60,000 bases of DNA from Zygnema cylindricum (lineage: Eukaryota; Streptophyta; Zygnematophyceae; Zygnematales; Zygnemataceae), in the NCBI GenBank assembly GCA_037447655.1, contig JBBHKE010003498.1:64001-124000 (forward strand). Direction: 5' to 3'. The translations under genes and the position numbers were made by a program. Below the pieces are notes generated by a model. The model saw only the letters and a list, made by a program, of their open reading frames with translations. It did not search any database and had not been told where the DNA came from. This document shows, one piece after another, positions 43,690 through 54,950 of the stretch (positions are counted from its first letter, which is position 1; each line of letters opens with the position of its first letter).

Positions 43690-45800
43690 CCATCCTCCAT
43701 TATTGTTATATTTTTCCCTCTTTTTCTCCCTCTCGATTTGCCTCTCCCTCACTCTCTCCTCTCAATCCGCCTATCCCTTTCTTCTCCCTTTACCCCTCCC
43801 TTACAATCTGCCTCTTCTTCCCCTTCTTCCTCTCAAATCTCCTCTCCCATTCCCTCACTCTCTCTCTCCCTCTCTCGCTCCCCTCCATCCCTCTCCCTCC
43901 CTCTCTCCCTTCATCTCTCTCTTCCTCTCCCTCCCCCTATTAAAATGCCTATCCCTCTCACTGTATCCCCCACTCTCCCTCTCTATTTCCCCCTCCCTCT
44001 CAATCTTCCTCTTCCTCTCGTTCTATCTTCCCACTCTACCTCTCCTTCTCGATCTCAATCTGCCTCTCCTTGTTCCTCTCTCTCTCCCTCTCCCTTTTTC
44101 CCTTAAGCATCCTCTCAAATTCACTTTGTCTCTCGCCTAACGTTTCCTACTCCCCCTCCATTTCCCCCACCTCTCTACCTCTCCCTCGGTTTGCCTCCTC
44201 CCTCTCTCCTTTATCCCTATTTCTACTGCCCTCTCTCTATCCCCCTCCCTGTCTGTTTACCCCTCCCTCTCCCCCTCTTTTTCTCCCTCCCAATCTTCCT
44301 CTTCTTCTCATTCCCTCCTCCCACAAAGCCTCTCTTTCTCCCTCTCAATCTGCCTGTCGCTCTCACTTTCCCTCTCCCTCTCCCTCAACCTCTCCCTCTC
44401 AATATGTCACTCTTCCTCTCCCTCTCCCTCTCCCTCTCCCCCTCCCTCTCCCTCTCCCTCTCCCTCTCTCTCTCCCTCTCCCTCTCCCTCTCCTTCTCAC
44501 TCTCCCTCTGCCTCTCTCTATCAATCTATCACTCCTCCCTCTTCCTCTCAATGCCCTTCTCCCTCTCCCTTTCCCTCTCTCTCTCTCTCCCTCTTTCTCT
44601 ACCTCTCCCTCTCCCTCTCCCTCTCCCTCTCCCTCTCCCTCTCTCTCCCTCTCCCTCTCCCTCTCCCTCTCCCTCTCCCTCTCCCTCTTCCTCTCCCTCT
44701 CCCTCTTCCCTCTTCCTCTTCCTCTTCCTCTTCCTCTTCCTCTCCCTCTCCGTGTTCCTCTTCCTCTCCCTCTCTTACTCCTCCTTCCTCCCCCTCACCA
44801 ACTCCCTCTCCATTTTCCTCTCTCCTTCCCTCTCCTTTTTCCTCTCTCTCTCCCTCTCCCTCTCCCTCTCCCTCTCCCTCTCCCACTCCCTCTCCCTCTC
44901 CCTCTCCCACTCCCTCTCCCTCTCCCTCTCCCTCTCCCTCTCCATATCAATCTGTCACTCCTCCCACTTCCTCTCAATCCTCTTCTCCCTCTCCCTTTCC
45001 CTCTCTTATTACCTCTCCCCCTCAATCTGCCTCCCTTTATCCCTCACTTTTCCGGTTGGCCTCTCCCTCTCCCTCTCTCTCCCTCCCCCTCCCCCTCTCC
45101 CACTCCCTCTCCCTTTCCCTCTCAATCTGTCACTCCTGGCTTTCCTCTCAATCCTCTTCTCCCTCTCCTTTTCCCTCTACCTCTCCCTATCCCATTACCT
45201 CTCCCACTCAATATGCCTCCCCGTATCCCTCTCCATTTCAATTGGCCTCTCCCTCTCCCTCTCTCTCCTTCTCCCTTTCCTCCTCCCTCTCCCTCTCTTT
45301 ATCGATCTGTCACTCCTCCCTCTTCCTCTCAATGCTCTTCTCCCTCTCCCTTTCCCTCTCTCTCTCCTTTTCCCTCTCTCTCTCTCTCCCTCTTTCTCTA
45401 CCTCTCCCTCTCGCGTTACCTCCCCCTCTCAATCTGCCTCCCCTCATCCCTCTCCTTTCTGGTTGGCCTCTCCCTCTCCCTCTCACTCTCCCTCCCCCTT
45501 CCCCTCCCCCTCTCCAACTCCCTCTCCCCCTCCCTCTCAATGTGTCACTCCTGCCTCTTCCTCTCAATCCTCTTCTCCCTCTCCCTTTCCCTCTCTCTCT
45601 CCCTCTCCCTTTTCCTCTACCTCTCCCTATCCCGTTACCCCTCCCACTCACTATGCCTCCCCTTATCCCTCTCTTTTTTGGGGGGCCTCTCCCCCTCCCT
45701 CTCTCTCGTCCATTCCCTTTTCCTTTCCCTCTCAATCTTCCTCTCCTTCTCACTCTCCCTCTCTGTTTACTTTTGCTTTGTTTATCTTTGTCTCTCCCTC
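43690..45800 (+). repeat. 2.1-kb polypyrimidine tract based on CTCTCC with higher-order units
   Basis: The plus strand is almost pure C and T, dominated by CTCTCC hexamers between 44380 and 44950. From about 44520 a longer unit is overlaid: (CAATCTGTCACTCCT, then CTTCCTCTCAAT, CTCTTCTCCCTCTCCCTTTCC, a TATTACCTCTCCC block and a GGTTGGCC break). Marker positions are about 44522, 44948, 45123, 45303 and 45539. The very long ORFs in several frames here are Ser/Leu/Pro artefacts and are not genes. Confidence 0.95.
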
Positions 45801-46058
45801 ATTCCTTGGTAATCCGATTTTAGTGCAAAACTCTTGTTATTTTTGTTAATTTTTTTTAACTCCTCTCTAACCAAATTTGTATTTCTTACTCTCTTTTTGT
45901 TTCACTACTTATTTCATAGGAACGAGTTTTGTGCGATAAGTCTACCTTAAATATAATAAATTACACTATTTAAGGACGTGGACCATAATCTGCCACGTCT
46001 CCTGGCACTAAATTAGAATTAATGACGCTAATTTATTCTTTACACTAATAATTTCTAT
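45801..46058. other. No gene recognised
   Basis: AT-rich spacer between the CT tract and the F1 element. Confidence 0.4.
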
Positions 46059-48245
46059 ACGCTAATAACGATTCAAGGTGTAGTTGTCGTTGAAGCTGTC
46101 GCCTTTTCTTACATGTTGCCGTTGTAGCTGTCGCTGAAGTTGTCGCCCTTTTCATTTATCATACATTTATTTTGTTTCATTTTACTGTTGACTATCATTG
46201 ACAAAGTGTCGCTTCAACTACGGTGTAATTTCGGTTCATGCCTCATTTGTTCCTGTCGTTTCAACTTATTTCCGCTTTACATATTCTATTATTATTTTGC
46301 ATTGGGTTCATAAATTGTACTGAATGATTTATTTATGCCGTCGGATTGAAATTTAACAGTCGCCACGTTTAATAGTGTCGGCCGTTATGTAAAACGTTAA
46401 TCGTTTCTCCTTTTCTCGTAAGTTTGCTTTAGCCGTGACGTTTTTCAAACCAATCGTTAACGACTTCGGGTACAATATGGTACAATACCATGTACAATGC
46501 GATAGTACAGTGCCTACCATGTACGAACATCGTACGTGACGCCAACACTGAAATTACGGTAGTGTACGGATATTGAGAACACGACAACATGGCGTGATGT
46601 GACGGGATCGCACGCGCAAAAATTAAAAGTACGATACTGTACGTTACTCTACCGCTATTGATAACACGACATTTTGGCGTGACGTCGAATTTGTCTGGCC
46701 GTTTATCATACCATTACAACCACGCGAAATACAACAAATAGGATTATACCACGTGTCTCTTTTCATTACATCAAAATTGGAACATGACAAAGCCAATATA
46801 AACTCAATTCATTCAACGGCTCACGATCTTACACAAAAACAATCGACGATCAATTATCGTTGTCATTAGAGACGAATGCGACTAGAATGCTTTTCCCTTT
46901 TAGAAAAAGGGCAAAGCAAAAACCCTTACTTTGGCACATGGGGACATACCCTAAGTAAAAACTTACAGGCCGTGGTTTTGTCACGTCACTTTAGCACACA
47001 GCACCCGAGTTTGTCTGTACAAACGTTTCCCGTGGCACAGATGTGTTTTCCACATGATGATAGAAACCTGGCTAATTACCCTCAAGAGTGTGAATTGGTG
47101 CATTTGCCTCTAACAGTCCAATTTCCTCTCCAAATTATCGTGTTGCCACACCATATAATGCCTCATGTTTTGTTAAAGACCTTGTTTAGCATAGGGCTAT
47201 TCAATTTTTTCTCTTCATCGTTCCCTTCACCCTTCCCCCCAACCAATGTAGAAATTTCTCAAAAACCTAACTAATTACCCGCAAGAGTGTGAAAGCCCTT
47301 GAAGGCCAAAATTTTAGGCTCTTTTAGAAAAAGAGCTCGCGACTCAGGCTTTTGGAGGCAAGGAGTAAGAAATGAAATCATTCAAAATTAGGTGTATGGC
47401 GTGCAAATCTACACCTACCAAGTATCTTGCACGACAAAATAAAACAAATTGTGTACTTTTCTTTGTCGTATTACTCTCAAACGAACAAAACATAGCGAAT
47501 CGTGTACATTTCCTCGTCGCTTGAAATCGTTTGAAAAATTTGAAAAACTTCGATACGTGCTAATTTGTGATCTATTTGTTTAGCAAAAATACTTTGTTTT
47601 AAAACACATCGCTGATGTGTTTTAAATAAAAGTTTGAAGATGACGTTTCTTCACGTGGCCGTGGGTCGAAAAACACAAGACGACAACATGTAGTACTTTC
47701 TAAGTTCGACGATGACGCAAAATGTATTTCTTTTTTCGATTTATTTGTATGGGTGCTACTTATGCGGTACGGCGCTAAGTTTTACAGGAAAGTGATATAA
47801 AATAATAGTCGCGGGCGACCCGATGCTTTGTCCTTTGGTTGTCTAAGAGCCTCTCGTTTTTGTACAGTACACCTCGAATTGTAATTAGAGTAAATAACGC
47901 TTATTCGGTTGCCCTAAATTTCGACTCTATCACCTTAAATAGAGTAAATGATTCTAAAATTTTCATTATACTATTTAAGGTAAGGTTTAATTAGCGTAAA
48001 ATTTTATAATATAGGTTTGTTTTAAATTGTGTGGCGTACGGACGACGTCCGACCGTGCAAAATTGTACTTTTATAAGTAAAAATGTACAAATAATGATTA
48101 AATAGAATCGCACTCGCACGTGAAAATCGCACTAACCAAAAAAATCAATCACATCGAAGGAAAGCCGTTTGTATAACTCTCGTCCGTCGACAACATCGTC
48201 GTCAGTGTGAACATTAACTAACATTCAGCGCGACAAATAGTACTA
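46059..48245 (+). mobile_element. F1, non-coding element of the F family
   Basis: Left end ACGCTAATAACGATTCAAGGTGTAGTT (46059-46085) resembles the left end of F2 at 56894. The last 107 bp (48139-48245) is identical to 58698-58804 in F2. Internal blocks shared with F2 are about 46920-47060 (CCCTTACTTTGGCACATGGGG, ACAGCACCCGAGTTTGTCTG) and 47733-47805 (ACTTATGCGGTACGGCGCTAAG), in the opposite order. The ORF at 46876-47274 lies on the shared block but does not stay open in F2. No transposase is visible. Confidence 0.5.
48139..48245. repeat. 107-bp segment identical to 58698-58804
   Basis: From AAAAAATCAATCACATCGAA to GCGCGACAAATAGTACTA there is not one difference between the two copies, while the flanking parts of F1 and F2 are diverged or unrelated. 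Confidence 0.95.
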
Positions 48246-48406
48246 GCGTCATAATGATGTCAAACTATACAAACTGACAAATTTTGTACGTTTACATAAT
48301 TTAGTGTTCATAATTACAGCGCGGATAATTATTGCCGACATAACCCAATATAGAGTACTTAAATAAATTAGAGTAAAATTCCTCTGTGAAAAATGTTATA
48401 TCACAC

Positions 48407-49455
48407 TGTAGAAATTAATTTCTCTTTTTAGTATTTTCTAAGTCTAAAATGAATTGCAGAAAAAAAGCCGAGGCAGTCTGCCTCTAACTCCTCACTTGAA
48501 CTCCCACACTTGTCGCAGTCACCGAAAGTTGGAGAGGGAGTTAGAGCCATGGCTGCCTATGCAATCCAGAGCAAGACAGGCAGTAGATGGGTTGATTTAC
48601 CAAAAATGGACCTATACCCAGGACTTGATCCTGGTACCTGACGTCCGTCACAATTCCTAATAGCCGGTAGCTTTATCCGTTTAGTTTAAAGCTAGTGCTA
48701 AGCGATACAGGGTTTGATAATTATATAAACAATTACATGTGGACAAATTCATTTAACGACGACTATATACCGAATGCATATATTCAGTTATGAAAAGTAC
48801 AGAGTACGGTACGGAGAAGAAATAGATACTACACATTTTTGTTTCGATAGCGAAACAAATACCGGGCAAGTATTAATCACGGCTGCGATCGAAATCTGGT
48901 TTCTATCGTACAGCGGGAAAGGATGTCGAGATCAGGGAAGAGGATTTTGACGGTTTGCGGTCATCGCCACATAGGATGACACGTGGCGCAATGACATTCG
49001 ATTGCGACATCTCCGGAGATTACGTGAACGAATCGGGATATGACATGTGTCGATTTTTTGGCCATGTCGTACAATGTTCGTATAGAAAGTACACCGGCAG
49101 TTGTACCTTTCTGTATGACACATTAATATGATTGGTGCCGTACGTCAGTAGATAGAGTTTTACAGAGAGAGATATGACTTAGAAAATTTGGTAGATAGGA
49201 CCCTCTCTCCCAAAGAGCTTCTGTACAAAAAGGTCAATTTTGACCAACCATAATTTACTACTTAGAGGAGAAAATTCAGAGATTCTTTTCGCTATAGACT
49301 CAGGGGAGTCTTGCCTTCACAAGGGTGAAGGTGGTCAGATTTTTTGTCTGCCAGGGTGGCAGTTATTTTTGCTGAAACACAAAAGGGTCAAGGTTATCCT
49401 AGATGCTTAGTGTGAGCTGTCTACTTTGAGGACCTATGGAGGTCTCAAAGTTACA
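48407..49455 (+). repeat. 5' LTR of element G
   Basis: TGTAGAAATTAATTTC ... CTCAAAGTTACA, 1049 bp. Contains TATA-like ATTATATAAAC at about 48719 and GATGACACGTGGCGC near 48974. The gag ATG is at 49436. Confidence 0.9.
48974..48988 (+). promoter_or_regulatory. G-box / ABRE-like motif in the LTR
   Basis: GATGACACGTGGCGC holds the palindromic CACGTG core with the ACACGTGGC context bound by plant bZIP and bHLH factors. The same position in the other LTRs reads CACGTG (solo LTR, B 3' LTR, E) or a one-base variant (A, B 5' LTR). Function is inferred from the motif and its conservation. Confidence 0.5.
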
Positions 49456-50371
49456 GGTTATGGGCCCACCCTCTAGGGTGCCCATCTTTAATGGAACTGG
49501 CTTCATAAATTGGGAGAGTATGATGACAGGAGCTCTATGTGAGAAAAGGTTTTGGGGAACAGTGAGTGGACGGGTGAGGCGCCCATCCAGTCTTGGCATT
49601 CTTCCAAGGTTTGGAGGAAGCAGATTCACCACAGATGCAGATCCATCTCCAACGGAGGAGACAAAGGAAGGAGAGGTGGTGGACAAAGGAAATGAGAAAG
49701 AGACGATCACACCGATAACGACCAGTTCCCATTTATGTCACCTATTTTTAGGAACGATGAGAATGATACCGATACCCGGGACTAGAACAATATGGCGGCA
49801 AAGCACTTCATCCTCCGCCATCTCACTCAAGGGCTTGCATCTCCTCATTTGCAGGTAGAGAGGAAATCCGATCTTTGGGTGGCTCTCATAGAGATGTACC
49901 AAAATCGTACGATTCAGCAACAGCAGTTGGTTGATCAGAAAATTAACGCATATGTATACAAGGGGGGGAAGATGTTGGATTTTTGTAATGAGCTCGCAAC
50001 ACTTTTTATGGAGCTAGAGAGTGCTGGACAGGTTGAAACTGAAAAGATGAAGGTTAACTGCTTGCTCATGAAGTAACCAGATGAGTTCGAGAACATAGTT
50101 AACCGTGTGCAAGACTTGCCAGACTCAAGGTGGATATGGAATTCAGTGGTAGGGATGATTCTCGTTCGGGAGAACAAGATTGAGATCCGAAGGGGAGGAA
50201 AGAATGGACAAGCCTTCGCAGCTGAGACCGATTGGAGAAACTACGATTTTAGGAAACCGATCGGAAGTTACAGAGGGGGGGGGGCAGAAAAATCAAACGG
50301 AGGAGTTTGGACCAAGGGCTCCCAAGGGTTTGTGTCATTTTTGTAACAAACCAGGGCACTATATGGCGTAG
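49436..50371 (+). pseudogene. Copia gag of element G
   Basis: ATG 49436 lies 20 nt inside the LTR, and the frame (MEVSKLQVMGPPSRVPIFNG) runs through the PBS, showing that the PBS encodes VMGP. After FINWESMMTGALCEKRFWG it changes frame near 49780, continuing as MAAKHFILRHLTQGLASPHLQ and YVYKGGKMLDFCNELATLFME. A TAA stop lies at about 50074. The zinc knuckle reads CHFCNKPGHYMA, then TAG before the last Cys (about 50333-50370). A G8 run at 50277-50284 coincides with another frame change. Confidence 0.85.
49456..49470 (+). promoter_or_regulatory. Primer-binding site of element G (anticodon-arm type)
   Basis: GGTTATGGGCCCACC directly after the LTR, complementary over 15 nt to the anticodon arm of plant initiator tRNA-Met. 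Confidence 0.75.
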
Positions 50372-50446
50372 TGCATTAAGCTAACCGAACTTCGGTTAAA
50401 GAAGGGGCAGACTGGTGCACCACTAAGAGGAAAGAAAAAGGCTCTT

Positions 50447-51132
50447 GTGACTCAGGTACACGAGGAGGAATCCGAGGACGAGGACTGTGAGCTCTTGCTG
50501 GATGAGGAGTTGGAGGCAAAGACCGAGGTCGAAATTCCTCGAAAGCAGAAGTGTGCTTTTGGAGGTTTGAAAGGTGAAGGAGGTTGGATTTTGGATTCTG
50601 GTGCCTCCATGCACATGTGTAAGGATAAACACATGTTCACAAATATGACAAAGATTCCTACCGTAGAGAAAGAGTATGGGGATGGGAGGGTAGTCACTAC
50701 TACTATGATAGGATCGGTAGATCCGAAAGTCTTAGTGGAGGGAAAGACATCTATAGTGGCATTCTCTGATGTGTGTTTATTCCAGTGTTAAACAAAAACC
50801 TCATCTCAATGTCTTTGTTAGATGATAAGGGTTTTGAGAGTAGCACTAGGAAGGGAACCTTTACTGCTAGCTTTGAGGAGGAATTTATTTCACTGCTGAA
50901 AAAGGTAGTCAAGGGATGTTTAGGCTGATTTTCAGCAATGAAAAGAAGAAACTTTACTATGCTCGTGTTTATGATATTATGTTGTGGCATAAGAGGCTTG
51001 AACATGTGCATTTAGATAAGTTGAAATAAATGAAAAAGATGGGAATAGTGAAAGGAATTCAGTTCGGAGAAAGTGAAAACCTAAGTGACTGCAGTGGTTG
51101 TGCTCAAGGTAAGGCACACAGGTTACCCTTCC
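50447..51132 (+). pseudogene. Copia protease and integrase start of element G
   Basis: An acidic linker leads to WILDSGASMHMC with the protease Asp-Ser-Gly (about 50587-50620) and EYGDGRVVTTTMIGSVD. After frame changes near 50770 and 50890 come LWHKRLEHVHLDKLK (in which the usual Gly-His is Glu-His, near 50985) and CSGCAQGKAHRLPF (about 51087-51132). There the element ends. Confidence 0.8.
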
Positions 51133-51633
51133 AGTCGGAAATGGGCCCATCATTTAAAGCTAAATTACTAGACTACCCTTCAGCGACGAAGCTGTGTTGT
51201 CGTTGGAACACACCAGCGACGACACAGGCTCGTTGTCGATGTGGTAAGAGACTAACGCAATGCAATATCATGTATTTTTTTTAGGAAAAAAAGAGGGTCC
51301 ATCTCATGGCAATTCAGCGGTCCTAGGGAAAATACAAGCCCCAATACACTCATGTATTCTCCATATTCAAATGTACATCCTCATGACAATGAAATTTTTT
51401 TAGGGGGTTGACAAAAACACTCTTATAAAATTGAAAAAAAGGTTACAATATCATTGATGGTGCCACAAAATACAATATACCCGACATTTTACCTAAGTGA
51501 AATGTAAGATAATCTATCACACCAAACTAAAAACTAAAAAAAAGCAATACAAACAAACCACACTATTATAAAAAAGTTGATCACTCGCGCCCTCTCATTT
51601 CATTGAGTAATTCTTAGCTCTAACAATGGCTCG
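51133..51633. other. No gene recognised between element G and the transposase
   Basis: Holds the presumed 3' flank of the DDE transposase. I could not find a terminal inverted repeat pair, nor the missing part of element G. Confidence 0.4.
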
Positions 51634-52374
51634 TCATATTTCAAAGTCCTCTAAGCCACGTTCGTCGCTAAAGTCATCCTCGTGGGTGTCGGCGGTTTGT
51701 ATGCCTCGGACGAGATCCCGTGCCCTCTCGGTGGGAAGTGGCACCTCATCACCTTCAAAATGGTTGCGCCATTTCATGATTATGCATTGTAATTCGGGTG
51801 TTAACATTCTTTCTTCCCATTTCCCGTCTTTGAGGGATAAGCCGCACTGGATCATCGCCTTCCTTGCATACCCCATGCCCATTTTATCTTTCATGGCGTT
51901 AACCTCTCGAATCGAATCGCGAGCCAACTTAAGGAAAAATTCTTTTCCCGGTCCCTTTAATTTTCCGGACCACCCATGAGGCTTCGGATCCGCCCATTCT
52001 CTGTTTTCGATTCCCTTCACTTTCCAGCTCTCCCACTTTTTACTCCAAACCTCCTTTATTTTGGCAATGACGAATGAGTCCGCCGGTTGAACCAAGTGCG
52101 TAGCACACGGAGGGAAGAAATGTAGTACGGTGTTTTTTGCAACCAACACCCGATTTAGTTCTTCCGACATGTTATGGCCTCCGCAATTGTCCAAAAACAT
52201 AATTTTTTCTCGACCTTGTCGATCGCCTTGGTACGATCGGTCGTCCTCGAACCATTGAGGGAAAACGATTTTGTCATTCCACCCTTTGGACCAGGTGCGG
52301 TAACACACTCCTGTAAAAGGAAGTAATGGGCAATGAAAAAAGTGTAAGAATAAAAGACATAGGTGGAGGATGTA

Positions 52375-52560
52375 AAATAAAGGGAGAGGAAGAGAAGGAG
52401 AAAAGAGGGGGAGAGAAGTAAAAGAGAGAGGGGGGAGAAAAAAGGAGAGTGAAAGAGAAAGAGAGAGGAGGGGGAGAGAAGAAAGAGAGAGAGGGGGGGG
52501 GAGAGGGGGAGAGAGAAGGGGAGAGGAAGTGAAGGATAAATGAGGGAGAAGGGACAGAAG
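52375..52560. repeat. GA-rich tract in the third intron of the transposase
   Basis: GAGAGAGGGGGAGAGA-type sequence on the plus strand, so pyrimidine-rich in the gene's sense, between donor 52588 and acceptor 52311. Confidence 0.9.
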
Positions 52561-53569
52561 ATAAAAGTGTGAATTTAGAGAAACTTACCCGGTATGTTGT
52601 CGGGTAGCTTTTGTATTGGGTAACTTCGTAGTTTATTGGTGAAGATTAACATGGGTGTCTCGATTCTAGCGTTGACACCTCCAGTTAGACGCACCATTAG
52701 TGTCATTGAATCTCCGCCACCCGCTACATCCGCATACTTTACCACCTCGTCTCCTCGAAAACCCAATGTTTTACCATTATCCATGTTCACGACGAGGTGA
52801 GTTTCATCCATGTTCTCCACCAAGTCCTCATTGAACAAACCTAATTCCCAAAAAGCACCCATTGAAAACAACAACATCCACAACACCCACAACACCACAA
52901 GTAAGTACAAACCAAACAGACCACTTCCTACCACTAATTACATTAAGTGCAAAAAATAGGCAAATTACATTCATGAAGTTCGACAATAACATTTTATAAC
53001 GACACAACACATGACGATGAAATAGGTGGGAAAAAAGTTGAAATCTCACCCGATTCAAAACCCCTTTTGAACACACCCATGTGGTATGCCACCGTCTTCT
53101 CAATATGGATTTCCTTCTCCAGACTCAATTGTAACTTTCCCTTTTGAGCACGGGTTACTATGTTATATTTTTCTTGGAACCTTTGTAGCCACCGTTTCGT
53201 TATTAGGATCGCTATCTCTTCTCCCACTTTGTCAAAAAACTCCGGTCTATAGTCCTTTCTCAACTCGTCAATTATGTCTGCAACTATCTCTTTAAGAATA
53301 CTCGCCGACAATTTCATTCCCGCTTTCTAGTATCTTAAAAAATCTTGTATCAATTCCTCGTGAACAATCGTCACCCATGGCAATTCCTTCCTTCCCCTTC
53401 CTGGTAAGGCCTTCATGACAGCCACGCTTTGCCTACCAAACTCCGAAGTGGACAATGTTCTTGTTGTTTCCCGAATACCTCGTAGTATGGCATTCCTTCC
53501 CAACCACCACCTGCTTGCCTTTTGATACCCTGCATTGGAACGCAATAACGAGAGATGAATTAAAACGTG

Positions 53570-54760
53570 AACATTTGGGATAGGGAGAGGGAGACGGAGA
53601 GGAATGGAAAAATTTTGGGAGAGGAAAAGTGTAGATTTAGGGGAAATGGAGTGGTAGAGGGAGAGTATAGGGAGAGTGAGAGTGAGGGAGAGTGTTGATT
53701 AAGAGAAAAGGGAAAAAAAAAAGGTGAGTGGGAGCGCCAATATAGGAGAGGGGGAGAGAGAGAGGGAGAGGAAGAGAGAAGAAAAGGGAATGAACAGTTT
53801 TGGGAGAGGGATAGTGACGATTTAGGGAAAGGGAGAGTGCGATTTAGGGGAAAGGGAGAGGGAGAAGGAGAGCAAGAGCACAAATGGAGGGGAGAGGGAG
53901 AAAGAGAGGGAGAGAGAAGGAAAAGGAGTGGGCAAATTTTGGAGAGAGTGAGAGGGATATGGGGAGAGCGAGGGAGAGGGAGAGGGTAAAGGGGAAGGAG
54001 AGGGAGAGAGAAGGAAAGAGAGTGGACAGATTTTGGAGAGAGGGTGAGCGAGAGCGCATATGGAGGGGAGGGAGATTGAGAGAGAGAGGGGAAGGAAAGG
54101 GAGTGGAGACATTTTGGAGAGGGAGAGGGGGAGTGTGAGGGAGAGGGAGAGGGAGAGGGAGAGGGAGAGCGAGAGAGAAGGAAAGGGAGTGGACAAATTT
54201 TGGAGAGAGTGAGAGGGATAGGGGGAGAGTGAGGGAAAGGGAGAGGGTAAAGGAGAAGGAGAGGGAGAAAGAAGGAAAGAAAGTGGACGAAGGAAAAGTA
54301 GTGGACAAATTTTGGAGCGAGTGAGAGGGATAGGGGGAGAGTGAGGGAGAGGGAGAGGGTAAGCGAGAAGGAGAGGGAGAGAGAAAGAAAGAGAGTGGAC
54401 AGATTTTGGAGAGAGGGAGAGAGAGAGGGAGAGGGAGAGGGAGAGGGAGAGGGAGAGCGAGAGAGAAGGAAAGGGAGTGGACAAATTTTGGAGAGAGTGA
54501 GAGGGATAGGGGGAGAGTGAGGGAAAGGGAGAGGGTAAAGGAGAAGGAGAGGGAGAGAGAAGGAAAGAGAGTGGACAGATTTTGGAGAGAGGGGGAGGGA
54601 GAGGAAGAGGGAGAGGGAGAGGGAGAAGGTGAGCGAGAGCGCATATGGAGGGGAGGGAGAATGAGAGAGAGAGAGAGGAAGGAAAGGGAGTGGAGAGATT
54701 TTGGAGAGGGAGAGGTGGAGTGTGAGGGAGAGGGAGAGGGAGAGGGTGAGGGAGAGGGAG
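53570..54760. repeat. GGGAGA satellite with higher-order units, first intron of the transposase
   Basis: GAGAGGGAGAGG hexamers with a longer unit marked by GAGTGGACA(A/G)ATTTTGGAG, at about 53927, 54012, 54189, 54302, 54395, 54477 and 54571. Variants reading GTGGAGACATTTTGG and GTGGAGAGATTTTGG are near 54092 and 54688. GCGCATATGGAGGGGAGGG breaks recur at about 54053 and 54640. Confidence 0.95.
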
Positions 54761-54879
54761 TTTTTGTAAAACAGGGTCTAAAATTTCCTCCTCAAAAGGT
54801 GTGTAACCTCTGTTATTTTCATCCTGGCCTCAAAATCCCCCGTGCCCCCGCTCCCCGCCCCCCCATCCCTTCTCAACAC

Positions 54880-54950
54880 AAAAAAAAGGGGGGGGGGGAG
54901 GGGGGGGAGGAGAGGGGGGGGGGAGGGGGGGGAGGGGGGAGAGAGGGAGT
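54880..54950. repeat. G-rich run in the first intron
   Basis: A stretch of G runs interrupted by single A, with potential for four-stranded structure on the plus strand. It lies near the donor of intron 1 (55044). Confidence 0.8.

Larger units (their letters stand above)
48407..51132 (+). mobile_element. Copia retrotransposon G, 3'-truncated
   Basis: Plus-strand element of family A: 5' LTR 48407-49455, PBS 49456-49470, gag, protease and the first part of integrase. Homology with element A stops abruptly after GGTTACCCTTCC at 51132, within the integrase finger. The RT, RNase H and 3' LTR are absent. Frameshifts and stops are present throughout. Confidence 0.9.

Noticed and set aside
44070-45849. 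ORFs of 552-580 codons on the plus strand
   Set aside because: They lie wholly in the polypyrimidine tract. Absence of stops is a by-product of C/T-only sequence, and the products are Ser/Leu/Pro runs in several frames at once.
46876-47274. 132-codon ORF with a segment similar to 56990-57130
   Set aside because: The similarity is at DNA level in a repeated block. The frame does not remain open in the other copy and there is no domain.
51131-51165. CAGTCGG at the breakpoint of element G as a pogo/Tigger terminal repeat
   Set aside because: Pogo-type ends often start CAGT, but there is no flanking TA and no matching inverted copy upstream of the transposase was found.
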